Origin: Vibrio tubiashii
Lineage (GTDB): Bacteria > Pseudomonadota > Gammaproteobacteria > Enterobacterales > Vibrionaceae
Direction: 5' to 3'
DNA: 64,000 bases
Assembly: GCA_000775715.1 (NCBI GenBank)
Contig: JRWQ01000016.1
Coordinates: 1-64,000, forward strand
Shown here in pieces: positions 33,929 to 44,184 of the stretch (positions are counted from its first letter, which is position 1; each line of letters opens with the position of its first letter). The translations under genes were made by a program, and so were the position numbers. The notes beneath the pieces were generated by a model, which was given only the letters and a program-made list of their open reading frames with translations, did not search any database and was not told where the DNA came from.

Positions 33929-35011
33929 ATGCCGCTTTCACGTCTTATTATTCAGCAGTTTCGAAACATTAAAGCCTGTGATATTGAACTATCAGCAGGC
34001 TTTAACTTTCTTATTGGACCGAACGGTAGCGGTAAAACCAGTGTGCTTGAAGCGATTTATTTGCTTGGGCACGGTCGCTCATTTAAGAGCTCTTTAACCG
34101 GAAGAGTGATTCAAAATGACTGCAATGAGCTGTTTGTTCATGGGCGTTTTTTGAACTCGGATCAATTTGAGCTACCAATTGGCATTAATAAGCAGCGCGA
34201 TGGTTCAACAGAGGTTAAAATAGGCGGTCAGTCTGGACAAAAGCTAGCACAGCTTGCCCAGGTTTTACCCCTACAGTTGATTCACCCTGAAGGGTTTGAT
34301 TTATTAACTGATGGACCGAAACATCGCCGTTCGTTTATCGACTGGGGTGTGTTTCATACCGAGTCGGCATTTTATGATGCTTGGGGACGATTTAAGCGCC
34401 TTAATAAGCAGCGCAATGCGCTATTGAAAACCGCAACCAGCTATCGAGAGCTGAGTTATTGGGATCAAGAGATGGCGCGTTTGGCTGAAAGTATTAGTCA
34501 ATGGCGAGCCGACTACGTCGAACAAATGAAGGTTAAAGCGGAGCAGATCTGTAAAGCGTTTTTGCCTGAGTTCGACATTCAACTTAAATATTATCGTGGC
34601 TGGGATAAAGATACCCCATACCAGGAAATACTAGAGAAAAACTTCGAGCGTGATCAGGCGTTGGGTTACACCTTTAGTGGGCCTAACAAAGCAGATTTAC
34701 GCATCAAAGTGAATGGTACACCTGTAGAAGATGTACTGTCACGAGGCCTGTTAAAACTGATGGTATGTGCTTTGCGAGTCGCGCAAGGACAACACTTAAC
34801 AGAGATGACAGGCAAGCAATGTATCTACTTAATTGATGACTTTGCATCTGAATTAGATAGCCAACGTCGTAAGCGTCTTGCTGACTGCTTAAAAGAGACG
34901 GGGGCTCAAGTTTTTGTAAGTTCTATAACCGATAGCCAAATTGCCGATATGCGTGATGAAAATGGCAAGATGTTCCATGTGGAACATGGCACAATAGAGC
35001 AAAATATATAG
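33929..35011 (+). CDS. recF: Recombination and gap-repair protein RecF
   Basis: RecF is an SMC-like ATPase that, with RecO and RecR, loads RecA at gaps. The 360 residues have Walker A GPNGSGKT (30-37), a coiled central region and [10 protein letters not shown] as Walker B. The stop-start junction with dnaN (TAG-C-ATG) implies coupling. Its last codons (MFHVEHG) overlap a parS-like palindrome, listed separately. Confidence 0.96.
   Translation: MPLSRLIIQQFRNIKACDIELSAGFNFLIGPNGSGKTSVLEAIYLLGHGRSFKSSLTGRVIQNDCNELFVHGRFLNSDQFELPIGINKQRDGSTEVKIGGQSGQKLAQLAQVLPLQLIHPEGFDLLTDGPKHRRSFIDWGVFHTESAFYDAWGRFKRLNKQRNALLKTATSYRELSYWDQEMARLAESISQWRADYVEQMKVKAEQICKAFLPEFDIQLKYYRGWDKDTPYQEILEKNFERDQALGYTFSGPNKADLRIKVNGTPVEDVLSRGLLKLMVCALRVAQGQHLTEMTGKQCIYLIDDFASELDSQRRKRLADCLKETGAQVFVSSITDSQIADMRDENGKMFHVEHGTIEQNI
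34971..34986. other. Candidate parS centromere site inside recF
   Basis: TGTTCCATGTGGAACA differs at one position from TGTTCCACGTGGAAC(A), the form of parS in Pseudomonas, and by two from the Bacillus-type consensus. It is close to a perfect 16-bp palindrome. It encodes the MFHVEH of the RecF C-terminus, the peptide usually seen where a parS site lies inside a reading frame. It is about 11 kb from oriC and 14 kb from parAB. Confidence 0.62.
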
Positions 35012-35021
35012 CGGAAGATAA

Positions 35022-37442
<2,421 letters not shown>

Positions 37443-37447
37443 CGTTC

Positions 37448-37482
37448 CTAGCAACTAGCAACTAGCAACGAGTCTCGAGAAA
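37448..37482. repeat. Heptamer repeat array after gyrB
   Basis: Five consecutive 7-mers follow the gyrB stop: CTAGCAA three times, then CGAGTCT and CGAGAAA. They share C(T/G)AG plus three variable bases. The array runs directly into the gyrB terminator stem. Related heptamers are found 80 bp and 830 bp further right. Confidence 0.7.
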
Positions 37483-37513
37483 AAGCGCAGGTCGAAAGAT
37501 TTGCGCTTTTTTA
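37480..37513 (+). terminator. Terminator after gyrB
   Basis: AAAAGCGCA (37481-37489) pairs with TGCGCTTTT (37502-37510); the loop is 12 nt and T residues follow. Confidence 0.85.
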
Positions 37514-37562
37514 TTGGAAGATATTTTTAAATTTAAACAATCAGTTAGTCTTTTTCCAACTG

Positions 37563-37583
37563 CTAGGGACTCGCCACTCGAAA
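37563..37583. repeat. Heptamer repeats upstream of ibpA
   Basis: Three consecutive 7-mers, CTAGGGA-CTCGCCA-CTCGAAA, related to those at 37448-37482. They lie about 18 bp before the sigma-32 promoter of ibpA. Confidence 0.55.
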
Positions 37584-37600
37584 CTTTTTTACTTTTATCC

Positions 37601-37629
37601 CTTGAAACTGATTTGAGCTATCCACATAT
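37601..37629 (+). promoter_or_regulatory. Sigma-32 heat-shock promoter of ibpA
   Basis: CTTGAAA (37601-37607), a 14-bp spacer and CCACATAT (37622-37629) closely fit the RpoH consensus (CTTGAAA, 11-16 bp, CCCCATnT). The predicted transcript has a 5'-UTR of about 240 nt before ibpA. Confidence 0.82.
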
Positions 37630-37851
37630 CTATTTGTAAAGGGGAACGCTGTCTTGCTCACAAGAGAAGAAACAGGCCTCTGGATTCGCTGAATAGGCAT
37701 CGCTCAGGAGAGGATGACCTTGAAGGCACACAATTGAACTTGATTCGACACTAGGTCCCAGAGTTATGAGAACCCGAGGAGTAGTGATTGAATCCCTTAG
37801 TCGGCAACGATCTGTCCAAGGTAGATCCGCGCAAACTCACGGCTAAGACTA

Positions 37852-37877
37852 TTGCTTACTATGAGGATAGCATTATG
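37852..37877 (+). promoter_or_regulatory. ROSE-like RNA thermometer at the ibpA start
   Basis: TTGCT (37852-37856) faces GGATAGCA (37865-37872). The pairing TGCT/AGCA plus CT/GG leaves an internal mismatch and buries the Shine-Dalgarno GAGG (37863-37866). The UUGCU anti-Shine-Dalgarno strand is the hallmark of ROSE elements, which control ibpA in gammaproteobacteria by melting at heat-shock temperature. Confidence 0.7.
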
Positions 37878-38312
37878 AGAACTGTAGATTTCACTCCACT
37901 TTACCGCAACGCAATTGGCTTCGATCGTCTATTCAACATGATGGAAGCGAACACTTCGAAGAATTCTTCGGGCGGTTACCCTCCTTACAACATCGAGCAG
38001 CAAGACGAGAATCACTACCGTATCACTATGGCAGTGGCAGGTTTCGCTGAAGAGCAATTAGATCTGACTCAGAAAGAGAACATGCTAATTGTCACAGGTG
38101 AGCGTAAGTCGGAAGAAGAGAAACAATACGTGTATCAAGGTATCGCAGAACGCGATTTCGAGCGTAAATTCCAACTGGCAGACTATGTAAAAGTCGTTGG
38201 TGCAAGTATGGAAAATGGTCTTCTACACATTGACCTAGAACGCGAAATCCCAGAAGCGATGCAGCCGCGTAAAATTGCGATTAACGGCAGCAAGCTTATT
38301 GAAAGCAAATAA
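37875..38312 (+). CDS. ibpA: Small heat-shock protein IbpA (Hsp20)
   Basis: An ATP-independent holdase that binds aggregating proteins and passes them to DnaK/ClpB. From ATG 37875 the protein is 145 residues: [24 protein letters not shown] is the IbpA N-terminus. The alpha-crystallin domain runs about 38-128 ([51 protein letters not shown]). An in-frame TTG 29 codons upstream exists but would place the thermometer inside the gene. Only one Ibp gene is present here, unlike the E. coli ibpA-ibpB pair. Confidence 0.95.
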   Translation: MRTVDFTPLYRNAIGFDRLFNMMEANTSKNSSGGYPPYNIEQQDENHYRITMAVAGFAEEQLDLTQKENMLIVTGERKSEEEKQYVYQGIAERDFERKFQLADYVKVVGASMENGLLHIDLEREIPEAMQPRKIAINGSKLIESK

Positions 38313-38315
38313 TTG

Positions 38316-38356
38316 CGAGTAACGAGTGAAAGAGCACTATCTAGGTGCTCTTTTTT
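38316..38356 (+). terminator. Heptamers and terminator after ibpA
   Basis: Two heptamers, CGAGTAA-CGAGTGA (38316-38329), directly precede the terminator AGAGCAC/GTGCTCT (38331-38351, 7-nt loop) with a T run. The terminator lies between the convergent ibpA and avtA genes. Confidence 0.85.
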
Positions 38357-38411
38357 GTATCTTGCGTAAGCGACTTGGCAAGCATTCGTTATTCAGATCA
38401 CTGGCTAGGTA

Positions 38412-39662
38412 TTATTCTTGTTGGTACGCCTTTTCGACCTCTTCTGCGATGATTGCGATGCCTTTCTGCATCATCTCATCATCTTGTACATAGTTCATAC
38501 GCAAGCATTGATGCGCGTGTTCCCAGTCGTCCTCTTGGCCGATAAAGAAGTATTCTCCCGGCACAATCAATACGCCACGTGCTTTTAGGCGAGCGTAAAG
38601 CTCCATAGTGGTAATCGGTAGTTCATCAAACCATAGCCATAAGAAAATAGCGCCTTCTGGCTTGTGAATACGAAAACGTGGGTCGGTGATGGCGCTTTGC
38701 AATAGCTCTACTGCACGCTGAGATTTCTGCTTGTAGAAAGGCTTAATCACCTCTGAACTCAAAGTGAGTAGATCCCCTTTACCAATAATATGATTGGCAA
38801 CCGCAGGACCTAAACTGCCCGGTGCCAAGCTGATAATGCCATTCATGTTAGTCATCGCTTGGGTTATCTCTTCGCTCGCTATCACAATACCGCAGCGAAC
38901 TCCAGGTAAGCCAAGCTTAGATAAGCTCATGCACAAAATAGTGTTTTCATTCCAGAATGGCTCTACATCTTCAAAAATGATATTTGGGAAAGGTAGACCG
39001 TAAGCATTATCAATGATTAGTGGGATATTGTTTTCACGCGCAAGTCTATCGAGCTTGTGAATCTCGTCGTCTGTTAGAACGTTACCAGTGGGGTTTGTTG
39101 GGCGAGAGGCACAGATAGCGGCGATAGAGTCATCCACCTTTAGCTGTTCAAAGTCGACGTGGTATTTAAATAGGCCGTTGTCGAGCATTTCAATGTCAGG
39201 GTGGTAAGAGACAAAAATATCTTCGTCGATACCCGCATCCCCGTAGCCAATGTACTCAGGCGCTAACGGCAACAAGACTTTTTTATGTGAGCCATCAGGC
39301 TGTTTGCCCGCGACCAAGTTGAATAGATAAAAAAAGCCGCTTTGGCTGCCATTAGTGAGACTGATGTTTTTCTCTGTAATGTTCCAGCCGTAAGTGTCTT
39401 TGAAAAGCTTGGCTAACGACTTTACAAAGGCATCTTTGCCCTGAGGGCCATCATAGTTGGCCATAGCGGCAACAAGCGCGCCGCTATCTAACATCTCTTC
39501 GCTGGTGAGTTTAAAGTAATCGAGCATGGCTGGAATGGCGGCAGGGTTTCCACCTCCGAGCATGATGGCACCGGGTGTGCGTAGACCATCATTTAAATCA
39601 TCCATTAACTGGGTAATACCTGAATACTGATTAAACTTTTCACCAAATTGAGAGAACTGCAT
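38412..39662 (-). CDS. avtA: Valine--pyruvate aminotransferase AvtA
   Basis: AvtA is a PLP enzyme exchanging amino groups between alanine/pyruvate and valine/2-oxoisovalerate (transaminase C). The 416 residues of fold-type I show GGGNPAAIPAMLDYF near the N-terminus, ASRPTNPTGNVLTDDE, and the PLP lysine in CMSLSKLGLPGVRCGIV. V. cholerae has the same gene next to ibpA. It complements the ilv operon found 14 kb away. Confidence 0.92.
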   Translation of the reverse strand: MQFSQFGEKFNQYSGITQLMDDLNDGLRTPGAIMLGGGNPAAIPAMLDYFKLTSEEMLDSGALVAAMANYDGPQGKDAFVKSLAKLFKDTYGWNITEKNISLTNGSQSGFFYLFNLVAGKQPDGSHKKVLLPLAPEYIGYGDAGIDEDIFVSYHPDIEMLDNGLFKYHVDFEQLKVDDSIAAICASRPTNPTGNVLTDDEIHKLDRLARENNIPLIIDNAYGLPFPNIIFEDVEPFWNENTILCMSLSKLGLPGVRCGIVIASEEITQAMTNMNGIISLAPGSLGPAVANHIIGKGDLLTLSSEVIKPFYKQKSQRAVELLQSAITDPRFRIHKPEGAIFLWLWFDELPITTMELYARLKARGVLIVPGEYFFIGQEDDWEHAHQCLRMNYVQDDEMMQKGIAIIAEEVEKAYQQE

Positions 39663-39842
39663 TACGTCTTGTACCTAATTCATTATTGTCATTGCTTTTG
39701 TATGTCTATAGCTAGTGCGTGGCTAGCCAATCGAGTAATCCTTGACCTTACCTTAATGTGTGATCAACGCAAAGTAAGAATCTTACGTGAGCAAAAAAAA
39801 TTCACTTGTTGACTAGATACTTTGGCACTTAAGGATGACAAA

Positions 39843-39866
39843 AAAGGGAAGCCGAAGCTTCCCTTT
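39843..39866 (-). terminator. Terminator after glyS
   Basis: AAAGGGAAGC / GCTTCCCTTT is a 10-bp perfect stem with a CGAA loop. On the minus strand it is followed by T residues. It lies 21 bp after the glyS stop. Confidence 0.9.
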
Positions 39867-39887
39867 GCATTGTCTGCTCTATACTAA

Positions 39888-41954
39888 CTACTTCTGAAGT
39901 AGTGAGATATCTGCAATCTGTAGGAACAGGTTACGTAAGTTGTTTAACAGCGTTAGACGGTTTTTCTTCAGAGCTTCGTCATCTGCCATAACCATGACGT
40001 TATCGAAGAATGCATCTACTGGCTCACGTAGGTCAGCAAGCTTGCTCAGTGCTTCTTGGTAGTTACCTGTTGCGAATGCCGGCTCTAGCGCTTCAGTCAT
40101 TACTTCAACGCTTTCTGCGAGTTTCTTCTCTGCATCTTCTTGAAGAAGAGTTAGGTCGATCTCTGCTGCTAATTCACCGTCGAACTTCGCCAGGATGTTA
40201 CCAACACGCTTGTTCGCTGCCGCGAGTGCTTCTGCAGCCTCTAGTTCGCGGAAGTGAGATACCGCTTTCACGCGCTGATCGAAGTCTGCAGGTTTAGTCG
40301 GACGACGCGCGAGTACCGCCTGAATGATATCCACGCTGAAGCCTTCGTCTTTGTACCATGCATTGAAACGACCAAGCATAAATTCAATCACGTCGTTCTC
40401 TACGTTTTCGTTAGTTAGCTTAGTACCGAACTGAACCTTAGCTTCACGAATTAGGTCAACTAGGTCTAGATTGTAGCCGTTCTCAACGATGATGCGCAGA
40501 ACACCTAGTGACGCACGGCGTAGTGCGAATGGGTCAGAGCCCTTAGGTGCTTGGCCGATACCAAAGATACCAACGATCGTATCTAGCTTATCTGCCATGG
40601 CTACCGCAGAAGAGATACCTGTGCTTGGTAGCTCATCACCTGCGAAACGTGGCATGTACTGCTCGTAAAGTGCTAGTGCGACTTCTTGGTCTTCACCGTC
40701 ATGAGTCGCGTAGTGCATGCCCATTACACCCTGAGTATCGGTAAACTCGAATACCATAGAGGTCATTAGGTCACACTTAGCCAGTAGGCCCGCGCGAGTT
40801 GTTTTCGCAACGTCAGCGCCGATCTGTTTAGCAATGTAGCCAGATAGTGCTGTAATACGGTCTGTTTTGTCTTTGATAGTACCAAGCTGCTTTTGGAAGA
40901 TAGCTTGCTCTAGTTCAGGAAGACGATCGATAAGAGGACGCTTACGGTCAGTATTGAAGAAGAATTCAGCATCCGCTAGACGTGGACGTACTACCTTCTC
41001 GTTACCTTCGATGACGTGGCGAGGCTCTTTTGATTCGATGTTTGATACGAAAATGAAGTTAGGTAGTAGCTTCTTGTTTTCGTCATACACTGGGAAGTAC
41101 TTCTGGTCACCCTTCATGGTGTAAACCAATGCTTCAGAAGGTACTTTTAGGAACTCTTCTTCAAACTTCGCAGTAAGAACCACTGGCCATTCAACCAGAG
41201 AGGTCACTTCTTCCACTAGGTCATCTTCTAGGTCCGCAACACCGCCAACCGCTGCTGCTGCTTTTTGCGAGTCAGCAAGGATGATCGCTTTACGTGCTTC
41301 GTAATCTGCCATGACTTTACCGCGCTCTTCTAGAATCGCTGGGTATTGCTCTGCAGAATCGATAGTGAACTCTTGTTCACCCATAAAGCGGTGACCACGG
41401 ATAGTGCGGTCTGATGCTACGCCTAAGATCTCACCTTCAATCAGATCAGAGCCCATCAGCATAGTTAGTGTTTTAACCGGGCGGATAAACTGAGTTGTCT
41501 TGTTACCCCAACGCATTGGCTTAGCGATAGGCAGGTTACCTAGTGCTTTTGCTGCTAGCTCAACAACGATTTCAGACGTTGCTTGGCCTTTTACTTCCTG
41601 TTTGAACAGTAGCCATTCGCCTTTGTCTGTGACTAGGCGGTCAGCTTGTTCTACCGTGATGCCGTTACCACGCGCCCAGCCTTGCGCCGCTTTAGTCGCG
41701 TTACCGTCAGTATCGAATGCCACTGAAACCGCAGGACCGCGCTTCTCAACCACTTTGTCTGCTTGGCCTTCAGCTAGGGCTGAAACTTTAAGGGCTAGGC
41801 GACGAGGAGCGGCGTACCATTTCACACCTTCGTGCGCTAGGTCAGCACCTTTTAGTTCCGCTTCGAAGTTTGCTGCGAATGCTTCCGCTAGAGTGCGCAG
41901 TTGCGTTGGTGGTAGCTCTTCAGTACCCAGTTCAATTAGAAATTCTTTAGCCAT
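39888..41954 (-). CDS. glyS: Glycine--tRNA ligase beta subunit
   Basis: The large subunit of the bacterial alpha2beta2 glycyl-tRNA synthetase. From ATG 41954 ([16 protein letters not shown]) it is 688 residues. It includes [22 protein letters not shown], the HD-like central region ([20 protein letters not shown]) and a C-terminal anticodon-binding domain. The start codon is 2 nt after the glyQ stop, so the two subunits are translationally coupled. GAGGAGAAG within the end of glyQ is its ribosome binding site. Confidence 0.97.
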   Translation of the reverse strand: MAKEFLIELGTEELPPTQLRTLAEAFAANFEAELKGADLAHEGVKWYAAPRRLALKVSALAEGQADKVVEKRGPAVSVAFDTDGNATKAAQGWARGNGITVEQADRLVTDKGEWLLFKQEVKGQATSEIVVELAAKALGNLPIAKPMRWGNKTTQFIRPVKTLTMLMGSDLIEGEILGVASDRTIRGHRFMGEQEFTIDSAEQYPAILEERGKVMADYEARKAIILADSQKAAAAVGGVADLEDDLVEEVTSLVEWPVVLTAKFEEEFLKVPSEALVYTMKGDQKYFPVYDENKKLLPNFIFVSNIESKEPRHVIEGNEKVVRPRLADAEFFFNTDRKRPLIDRLPELEQAIFQKQLGTIKDKTDRITALSGYIAKQIGADVAKTTRAGLLAKCDLMTSMVFEFTDTQGVMGMHYATHDGEDQEVALALYEQYMPRFAGDELPSTGISSAVAMADKLDTIVGIFGIGQAPKGSDPFALRRASLGVLRIIVENGYNLDLVDLIREAKVQFGTKLTNENVENDVIEFMLGRFNAWYKDEGFSVDIIQAVLARRPTKPADFDQRVKAVSHFRELEAAEALAAANKRVGNILAKFDGELAAEIDLTLLQEDAEKKLAESVEVMTEALEPAFATGNYQEALSKLADLREPVDAFFDNVMVMADDEALKKNRLTLLNNLRNLFLQIADISLLQK

Positions 41955-41956
41955 GA

Positions 41957-42874
41957 TTACTTCTCCTCGTTGCGGCACATTGGGAAGCCAAGCGCTTCAC
42001 GTGATGCGTAGTATGCTTCTGCAACTGATTTAGTCAGGTTACGGATACGAAGGATGTAACGTTGGCGCTCTGTAACAGAGATAGCTTTACGTGCGTCTAA
42101 CAGGTTGAAAGCGTGCGCCGCTTTGAGGATGCGCTCGTAAGCGGGTAGAGGTAGAGGCTTCTCTAGCTCTAATAGTTCTTTAGATTCTTTTTCACACTGG
42201 TCAAAGAAGCTGAATAGGAAATCAACGTCAGCGTGCTCAAAGTTGTAAGTTGATTGCTCAACTTCGTTTTGGTGGAAGATGTCACCGTAAGTTACGTTAG
42301 AGCCGTCTGGTGCTACGTTCCACACTAGGTCGTAAACAGAGTCTACTTCTTGGATGTACATCGCTAGGCGCTCGATACCGTAAGTGATTTCACCTGTAAC
42401 AGGTTTACACTCAAGGCCGCCAACTTGCTGGAAGTAAGTAAACTGAGTTACTTCCATTCCGTTTAGCCATACTTCCCAACCAAGACCCCATGCACCTAAG
42501 GTTGGGTTTTCCCAGTTGTCTTCTACGAAACGAATATCGTGAACGAGAGGGTCGATACCAAGAACTTCAAGCGAGCCTAGGTACAACTCCTGAATGTTAT
42601 CTGGAGAAGGCTTTAGGGCTACTTGGAATTGATAATAGTGCTGCAGACGGTTCGGGTTTTCACCGTAACGGCCATCGGTAGGGCGACGTGAAGGTTGAAC
42701 GTAAGCTGTCGACATTGGCTCTGGGCCAAGTGCACGTAGACATGTCATTGGGTGAGAGGTGCCTGCACCTACTTCCATATCTAGAGGTTGAACAATGGTA
42801 CAACCGTTTTGTGCCCAGTAATCCTGCAGCGCGAGGATCATTCCCTGGAAGGTTTTGATATCGTATTTTTGCAT
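41957..42874 (-). CDS. glyQ: Glycine--tRNA ligase alpha subunit
   Basis: The catalytic alpha subunit of glycyl-tRNA synthetase. From ATG 42874 ([25 protein letters not shown]) it is 305 residues. Motifs [50 protein letters not shown] and [30 protein letters not shown] are diagnostic. An in-frame ATG 19 codons earlier adds residues without family similarity. Confidence 0.97.
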   Translation of the reverse strand: MQKYDIKTFQGMILALQDYWAQNGCTIVQPLDMEVGAGTSHPMTCLRALGPEPMSTAYVQPSRRPTDGRYGENPNRLQHYYQFQVALKPSPDNIQELYLGSLEVLGIDPLVHDIRFVEDNWENPTLGAWGLGWEVWLNGMEVTQFTYFQQVGGLECKPVTGEITYGIERLAMYIQEVDSVYDLVWNVAPDGSNVTYGDIFHQNEVEQSTYNFEHADVDFLFSFFDQCEKESKELLELEKPLPLPAYERILKAAHAFNLLDARKAISVTERQRYILRIRNLTKSVAEAYYASREALGFPMCRNEEK

Positions 42875-43102
42875 AGTAATTCGCGCAATTCTTTGAGTAA
42901 AAGGTCTGTCTAAAACAGAGAAAAATAACAATCAAGTATACCCAGATATTTGGCATGGGAGTAGAGCTAATCTTGATTAATTGGTAGGCGAAAATCTCCT
43001 TTAGTGGAATTTTTTCGACTGATCCAACCAAATTCTCTTAAAAGGGAGTTTATTTGTAGTTTGGCGGTTGAGAATCATCTCGGAGCTGGTTAAAATCACG
43101 CC

Positions 43103-43250
43103 GTCTTTGGGGAGTAGCTTACCTATTTATCAACACTGGGATGATAGGTTCGTCTGTCAACATAATTGATGCAAAATCATCATGGCATTCGAGACCCAAT
43201 ATCGGCGCACAATAACAACATGCCGGATGCGGTTTAGCAAGACCTTAGAC
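43103..43250 (+). ncRNA. yybP-ykoY manganese riboswitch
   Basis: The aptamer is recognised by its conserved ends: GTCTTTGGGGAGTAGC (43103-43118) at the 5' side and GCAAGACCTTAGAC (43237-43250) at the 3' side. These match the family consensus (GGGGAGUAGC ... GCAAGACCUU). The internal TCGTCTGTCAACATAATTGATGC resembles the conserved CGUCAACA cross-docking loop strand. It lies just upstream of a TMEM165-type Mn exporter gene, the classic target, where Mn2+ binding turns expression on. Confidence 0.9.
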
Positions 43251-43265
43251 AAATCATCATGAACC

Positions 43266-43314
43266 GGGGTGGGGCATGAGGTTTGTCTTTGGTTAAAATT
43301 ATAATCCCTACCCC
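43266..43314 (+). promoter_or_regulatory. Likely expression-platform hairpin of the Mn riboswitch
   Basis: GGGGTGGGG (43266-43274) can pair along 9 bp with CCCTACCCC (43306-43314), with one G-U pair. The right arm ends directly before the AGAAGAG ribosome binding site (43315-43321) of the exporter gene. There is no T run, so translational control is more likely than termination. Confidence 0.6.
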
Positions 43315-43327
43315 AGAAGAGCATGTC

Positions 43328-43885
43328 GTGAGCGTTTTAGCTATTTCTATCACCACCGTCGCATTGGCGGAAATCGGTGATAAAACTCAACTTTTATCCC
43401 TGCTTTTAGCCAGTCGATACCGCAAACCTATTCCGATCATCGCGGCTATTTTCTTAGCAACTATTGCAAACCATGCTTTAGCTGCATGGCTTGGCGTGGT
43501 CGTCGCTGACTACCTCTCCCCTGAAGTTTTGAAATGGGTGCTGGTGGTTAGCTTTATCGCCATGGCGGGGTGGGTGTTAATTCCAGATAAGCTGGATGAT
43601 GATGAAGAGATCTCCAATCGTGGGCCATTTATCGCTAGCTTTATCGCATTCTTTGTTGCGGAAATCGGTGATAAAACCCAGATCGCTACATCAATTCTTG
43701 GTGCTCAATATGCAGACGCACTGACTTGGGTTATTTTAGGTACAACCATAGGTATGTTGATCGCCAACGTCCCTGTCGTGCTGATTGGTAAGCTGTCGGC
43801 AGACAGAATGCCACTTGATTTGATTCGCAAAATCACCGCGCTGTTATTTATCGCTTTAGCAACAGCTGCAGCGGTTTGGTCTTAA
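43328..43885 (+). CDS. mneA: Manganese exporter MneA (TMEM165/GDT1 family)
   Basis: An inner-membrane exporter of the UPF0016/GDT1 family; the Vibrio cholerae homologue exports Mn2+. From GTG 43328 it is 185 residues with six membrane helices in two repeats, each with the E-x-G-D-K-T cation motif: EIGDKT at 15-20 and at 112-117. An acidic loop (DKLDDDEE) separates the repeats. A TTG at 43283 in frame would add 15 residues, but it lies inside the expression platform, while the GTG has AGAAGAG about 6 nt before it. The upstream Mn riboswitch supports the function. Confidence 0.92.
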   Translation: MSVLAISITTVALAEIGDKTQLLSLLLASRYRKPIPIIAAIFLATIANHALAAWLGVVVADYLSPEVLKWVLVVSFIAMAGWVLIPDKLDDDEEISNRGPFIASFIAFFVAEIGDKTQIATSILGAQYADALTWVILGTTIGMLIANVPVVLIGKLSADRMPLDLIRKITALLFIALATAAAVWS

Positions 43886-43907
43886 CCGCACGATAGATTA
43901 TCAATGA

Positions 43908-43940
43908 CGACCGGGTGAAATTTTAATCTGGTCGCATTTT
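43908..43940 (+). terminator. Terminator after mneA
   Basis: CGACCGGGT / ATCTGGTCG forms a 9-bp stem with two G-U pairs, followed by a T-rich stretch. The remainder of the 299-bp gap (to 44184) is A/T-rich; an imperfect dyad GCAAATATATGC is present near 44022, and I see nothing else. Confidence 0.65.
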
Positions 43941-44184
43941 CTTATAATTTTCATTAATTTAAGTCTGACGAGAATGTTGTAAGTTTCCTTCAAACTCAAT
44001 TGAAATTAATGAAGTGGTACGCAAATATATGCACAACTTGATAGGCAGTTTCGTTGTTTAGTTATTAACCAGACGAAAGCTGTGTCATATATGCAACATT
44101 CTGTTTTTTCATAGATTTTATCTATATTGAAGTAATGAGCTAACCCGGTTAGTTTTTATGCATTACTCCTCTTAAGGTATTGCT

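Noticed and set aside
37788..37874. Extended N-terminus of ibpA from TTG 37788
   Set aside because: The added 29 residues do not look like IbpA, and the ATG at 37875 has its own Shine-Dalgarno inside a thermometer. Kept only as a finding about the leader.
41990..42006. CTTCACGTGA in glyQ as a parS site
   Set aside because: The core is present, but the flanking TGTT/AACA halves do not match.
41957..43102. Glycine riboswitch or T-box before glyQ
   Set aside because: No tandem aptamer or T-box sequence could be recognised; the gap contains the Mn riboswitch on the other strand instead.
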